A DNA stretch of 64,000 nt from Coriobacteriaceae bacterium (GTDB lineage: Bacteria > Actinomycetota > Coriobacteriia > Coriobacteriales > Coriobacteriaceae): positions 248,001 through 312,000 of the forward strand of contig CP107217.1 in assembly GCA_025757745.1 (NCBI GenBank), given 5' to 3'. The position numbers were made by a program, and so were the translations under genes. Below the pieces are notes generated by a model that was not told the DNA's origin, did no database searches, and was given only the letters and a program-made list of their open reading frames with translations. Each line of letters begins with the position of its first letter. Positions within the stretch are counted from its first letter, which is position 1. Below, in pieces: positions 61,083 through 64,000 of this stretch.

Positions 61083-62327
61083 ATGAACAAAGGACTGAAC
61101 GTTCATAGCGAGATTGGCGCCCTCAAGAAGGTGTGCGTCCATCGCCCCGGTATGGATCTTGTAAACATGAAGGCGGAGGATTTCGACCGCGTTTGGATTC
61201 ACGACGCGTTCTATCTGGACTATGCCCAGAAAGAGCACGATCAGTTTACCGACCTTCTTCGCGGCGCTGGCGCCGAGGTCGTCTATATGGAAGAGCTGCT
61301 CGCTGAGACGTTTGACAAAGTCGAGGGCACTCGCGCAGAGTTCATGACGAAGTTCATGGGTGAGTCCGGCATCTCCAACGCGGCCCTTCGCCAGGCCGTT
61401 GTCGAGAAGCTTGATTCGATTAAGGACAACAAGGAGTTTGTCCTTGCTGCCATGGGCGGCCTCTACGTTCGCGACCTCGAGATCCCCAAGGTCGGCGGTT
61501 CTCTTGCCAGTATGGACGGCGACGAGCTGAAGGGCGACGATATGGTCCTCTTCCCCATGCCCGCCTCGTATTTCTCCCGTGACCCCCTGGCTGTCGTGGG
61601 CAAGGGCGCTACCATGAACCGCATGTACTGGAATCAGCGCAATCGCGAGGTAATCTTCTACGAAACGGTGCTCCGCAACCATCCCGATTACGCCGGTAGC
61701 CCCATTTGGTATGACCACAACAGCGAGTGGCATATCGAGGGCGGCGATATCCTCAACATCAACGCCAAGACGCTCGCCATCGGTATTTCCGAGCGCACCC
61801 AGACTGCGGCCATCGATGAGCTCGCCAAGAATATGTTCTGGGGTTCCGATGAGGCCGAGATCGAGAACATCTATGCCATCAAGATTCCGCACGGCTATGC
61901 CTACATGCACCTCGACACCGTCTGCACGCAGGTCGATCGCGATAAGTTCACGGTCTATCCCGGCATCTACCAGACGCTTCGTGCCTACCGCCTGACCAAG
62001 GGCGATTCGGAGGGGGAGGTGCATATCGAGGAACTCGAGGGCACCCTGCAGCATATCCTCGAGCTTGCGACGGGTATGGACCATATCACCATGATTGAGT
62101 GCGGTGGCGGCGATCCGATCGAGGCTTCCCGTGAGCAGTGGAACGATGGTTCCAACACTCTTGCGGTCGCACCGGGCAAGGTCTGCGTGTATGAGCGCAA
62201 CGTTGTCACCAACGATGCTCTTTACAAGGCTGGCGTCGAGCTGCTCGTCGCTCCCTCCGAGGAGCTTTCTCGCGGTCGCGGCGGCCCGCGTTGCATGACC
62301 ATGCCGTTCTGGCGTGAGGAAATCTAG
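61083..62327 (+). CDS. arcA: Arginine deiminase, main copy
   Basis: A 414-residue enzyme with all ADI signatures: SEIGALKKVCVHRPGM, Asp in YFSRDPL, WHIEGGDIL, YMHLDTVCTQVD and the nucleophile Cys in GRGGPRCMTMPF. It hydrolyses arginine to citrulline and ammonia for ATP production and acid resistance. It lies between the carrier and ornithine carbamoyltransferase genes in one operon; the ribosome site is AGAAGGA. Confidence 0.96.
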   Translation: MNKGLNVHSEIGALKKVCVHRPGMDLVNMKAEDFDRVWIHDAFYLDYAQKEHDQFTDLLRGAGAEVVYMEELLAETFDKVEGTRAEFMTKFMGESGISNAALRQAVVEKLDSIKDNKEFVLAAMGGLYVRDLEIPKVGGSLASMDGDELKGDDMVLFPMPASYFSRDPLAVVGKGATMNRMYWNQRNREVIFYETVLRNHPDYAGSPIWYDHNSEWHIEGGDILNINAKTLAIGISERTQTAAIDELAKNMFWGSDEAEIENIYAIKIPHGYAYMHLDTVCTQVDRDKFTVYPGIYQTLRAYRLTKGDSEGEVHIEELEGTLQHILELATGMDHITMIECGGGDPIEASREQWNDGSNTLAVAPGKVCVYERNVVTNDALYKAGVELLVAPSEELSRGRGGPRCMTMPFWREEI

Positions 62328-62413
62328 TCAGCGTTAGCGTATCTGGGCGGCGCGTGTGCGTCTGCGCCGCCCATCCCTCCTTGTGTGTTCCAACAACCGA
62401 AAGGACTCAAATC

Positions 62414-63421
62414 ATGGCTCTTAATCTTTCTGGTCGAAGCGTTCTTACCCTGCTTGACTTTACGTCCGAGGAAATCGAGTACATGCTCGACCTCTCAAAG
62501 AACTTCAAGGATATGAAGCGCGCCGGTTATCCGCACCGCTTTCTCGAGGGCAAGAACATTGTCCTGCTGTTTGAGAAGACCTCCACGCGCACGCGCTGTG
62601 CCTTCGAGGTCGGCGGTATGGACCTGGGTATGGGCGTGACCTACCTCGACCCCGGCTCGTCGCAGATGGGCAAGAAAGAGTCCATCGAGGATACCGCCCG
62701 CGTGCTCGGTCGCATGTATGACGGTATTGAGTATCGCGGCTCCGACCAGTCGATCGTCGAGGAGCTTGCCGCCAAGGCTGGCGTTCCCGTCTGGAACGGT
62801 CTGACCAACGAGTACCATCCCACCCAGGCCCTTGCCGACATTCTTACCATGCGTGAGGAGTTTGGCGACACGCGCGGCATGAAGCTCACCTATATGGGTA
62901 AGGAGCAGGGCAACGTCAGCGACTCCCTGATGGTTATCTGCGCCAAGCTCGGCATTAACTTCTGCTCCTGCGGACCCAAGGGCGATGTCGAGGGCGCCAC
63001 GCACTTCGATCCCGAGCTTCTTGAGCGCTGCCAGGAGATCGCCGCTCAGAATGGCTGCACGATCCAGCTCACTGAGGATATCGACGAGGGCGTCAAGGAT
63101 GCAGACGTGATCTATACGGACGTTTGGGTCGGTATGGGCCAGGCTGAGGAGCTGTGGAAGAGCCGAATCGATCTTCTCTCTCCCTATCGAGTAACGCCCG
63201 AGGTCATGGCCAAGGCAAACCCCGGCGCCATCTTTATGCACTGCCTGCCGAGCTTCCACGATACGCAGACCACCATCGGCGCCGAGATTGCCGAGAAGTT
63301 CGGCGTGACCGAGATGGAGGTTTCCGACGAGGTCTTTGAGAGCGCGCAGTCTCGCGTGTTCCAGGAGGCCGAGAACCGCATGCATACCATTAAGGCCATG
63401 ATGTACGCGACGCTTCGCTAG
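62414..63421 (+). CDS. arcB: Ornithine carbamoyltransferase (catabolic)
   Basis: A 335-residue enzyme that phosphorolyses citrulline to ornithine and carbamoyl phosphate. The carbamoyl phosphate site is FEKTSTRTRCAFEVG, the His-containing block is GLTNEYHPTQALADILT, and the ornithine site is FMHCLPSFHDTQT (HCLP). Length and order match catabolic ArcB. The start ATG follows GAAAGGA. Confidence 0.96.
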   Translation: MALNLSGRSVLTLLDFTSEEIEYMLDLSKNFKDMKRAGYPHRFLEGKNIVLLFEKTSTRTRCAFEVGGMDLGMGVTYLDPGSSQMGKKESIEDTARVLGRMYDGIEYRGSDQSIVEELAAKAGVPVWNGLTNEYHPTQALADILTMREEFGDTRGMKLTYMGKEQGNVSDSLMVICAKLGINFCSCGPKGDVEGATHFDPELLERCQEIAAQNGCTIQLTEDIDEGVKDADVIYTDVWVGMGQAEELWKSRIDLLSPYRVTPEVMAKANPGAIFMHCLPSFHDTQTTIGAEIAEKFGVTEMEVSDEVFESAQSRVFQEAENRMHTIKAMMYATLR

Positions 63422-63444
63422 TAGCTGGGAAGTGAACGAACACT

Positions 63445-64000
63445 ATGAGTAAACCGTACGGAAAGCCCGATCGTATTGTCGTCGCCCTCGGCGGCAACGC
63501 CCTCGGCAACAACCCCGTCGAGCAGATCGAGGCCGTGAGCAACACCGCCCACGCTCTCCTTGGTCTTATCGAGCAGGGCAACGAGATCATCATCACCCAC
63601 GGCAACGGCCCGCAGGTCGGCATGATCCAGAACGCCTTCGCCGCCGCCCACGACGCCATCGGCACCCCCGAGATGCCGCTGCCCGAGTGCGGCGCCATGT
63701 CCCAGGGCTACATCGGCTACCACCTGCAGCAGGGCATCGGCCGCGAGATGCACAAGCGCTACAAGCGCTGGCACGCCGCCACCGTCGTCACCCAGATCGA
63801 GTGCGACCCCGACGACCCCGCGTTCAAGAACCCGACCAAGCCGATCGGCCCCTTCTACACCGAGGAGCAGGCCAAGGAGTTCATGGCCGAGGACCCCTCC
63901 AAGGTCTTCGTCGAGGATTCCGGCCGCGGCTGGCGCCGCGTCGTCGCCTCCCCCGACCCCAAGAAGATCGTCGAGGCCGACTCCATCCTCAACCTGCTCG
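63445..64000 (+). CDS. arcC: Carbamate kinase (copy 2, cut by the window end)
   Basis: The first 185 codons of a second carbamate kinase, last gene of the carrier-deiminase-OTC-kinase operon. It starts MSKPYGKPDRIVVALGGNAL; copy 1 has L for Y at residue 5 and K for N at residue 22. From codon 7 on, the DNA matches copy 1 almost base for base (about 99 percent over 520 bases by eye), while the DNA before the start codons is unrelated. It begins 23 bp after arcB. Confidence 0.96.
   Translation, partial: MSKPYGKPDRIVVALGGNALGNNPVEQIEAVSNTAHALLGLIEQGNEIIITHGNGPQVGMIQNAFAAAHDAIGTPEMPLPECGAMSQGYIGYHLQQGIGREMHKRYKRWHAATVVTQIECDPDDPAFKNPTKPIGPFYTEEQAKEFMAEDPSKVFVEDSGRGWRRVVASPDPKKIVEADSILNLL

Overview
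The window reads as the chromosome of a GC-rich, anaerobic, gut-type actinobacterium of the class Coriobacteriia, most probably Collinsella or a close relative. This is inferred from protein families and their combination, not from an rRNA. Supporting features are a kinase/FHA/phosphatase/FtsW/PBP operon like the one near the actinobacterial origin, a single-chain pyruvate:ferredoxin oxidoreductase, mannose-family PTS operons, an arginine deiminase cluster with YfcC-type carriers, and dnaX-ybaB-recR.

Layout. 1-4750: end of a membrane protein, a TetR regulator with a paired-palindrome operator, a large FAD/Fe-S oxidoreductase, and hypA. 4750-8440: mannose-type PTS operon (IIAB, IIC, IID, ManO-like protein) closed by a strong terminator, then tRNA-Arg(CCT). 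8680-18490: an accessory, partly decayed stretch. It holds a frameshifted alcohol dehydrogenase, kinase fragments, a second PTS operon with a GH32 protein, and a LevR-like regulator. A collapsed copy of that regulator gene lies directly before the second PTS. 18490-24290: a fructoselysine/Amadori-product locus (GntR regulator, YfcC carrier, FrlC-, FrlB- and FrlD-like enzymes), whose promoter sits between two identical operator-like repeats 50 bp apart.

24290-34320 (minus strand): Ser/Thr kinase, FhaA, FhaB, PP2C phosphatase, a fused FtsW-transpeptidase, and PASTA kinase PknB. This is the cell-wall growth and division signalling operon. 34320-40600: a more AT-rich block with a duplicated membrane-LuxR regulator, a secreted four-cysteine protein, two ABC-2-like permeases, an ABC ATPase and a membrane-anchored protein. 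This is the best candidate here for an undescribed export or self-protection system. 40600-45770: a YcxB-like protein, dnaX, a small membrane protein, ybaB and recR. 46010-49700: a second signalling cassette (anchored Ser/Gly-rich protein, divergent kinase with membrane tail, FHA protein).

49700-56315: intergenic DNA rich in inverted and direct repeats around the pyruvate:ferredoxin oxidoreductase gene and an AAA/DUF4143 ATPase. 56316-64000: arginine catabolism. It has two nearly identical carbamate kinase genes (the second cut by the window edge), two divergent arginine deiminases, a YfcC carrier, ornithine carbamoyltransferase and an XRE/S24-like regulator. Together these genes turn arginine into ornithine, ammonia, CO2 and ATP.
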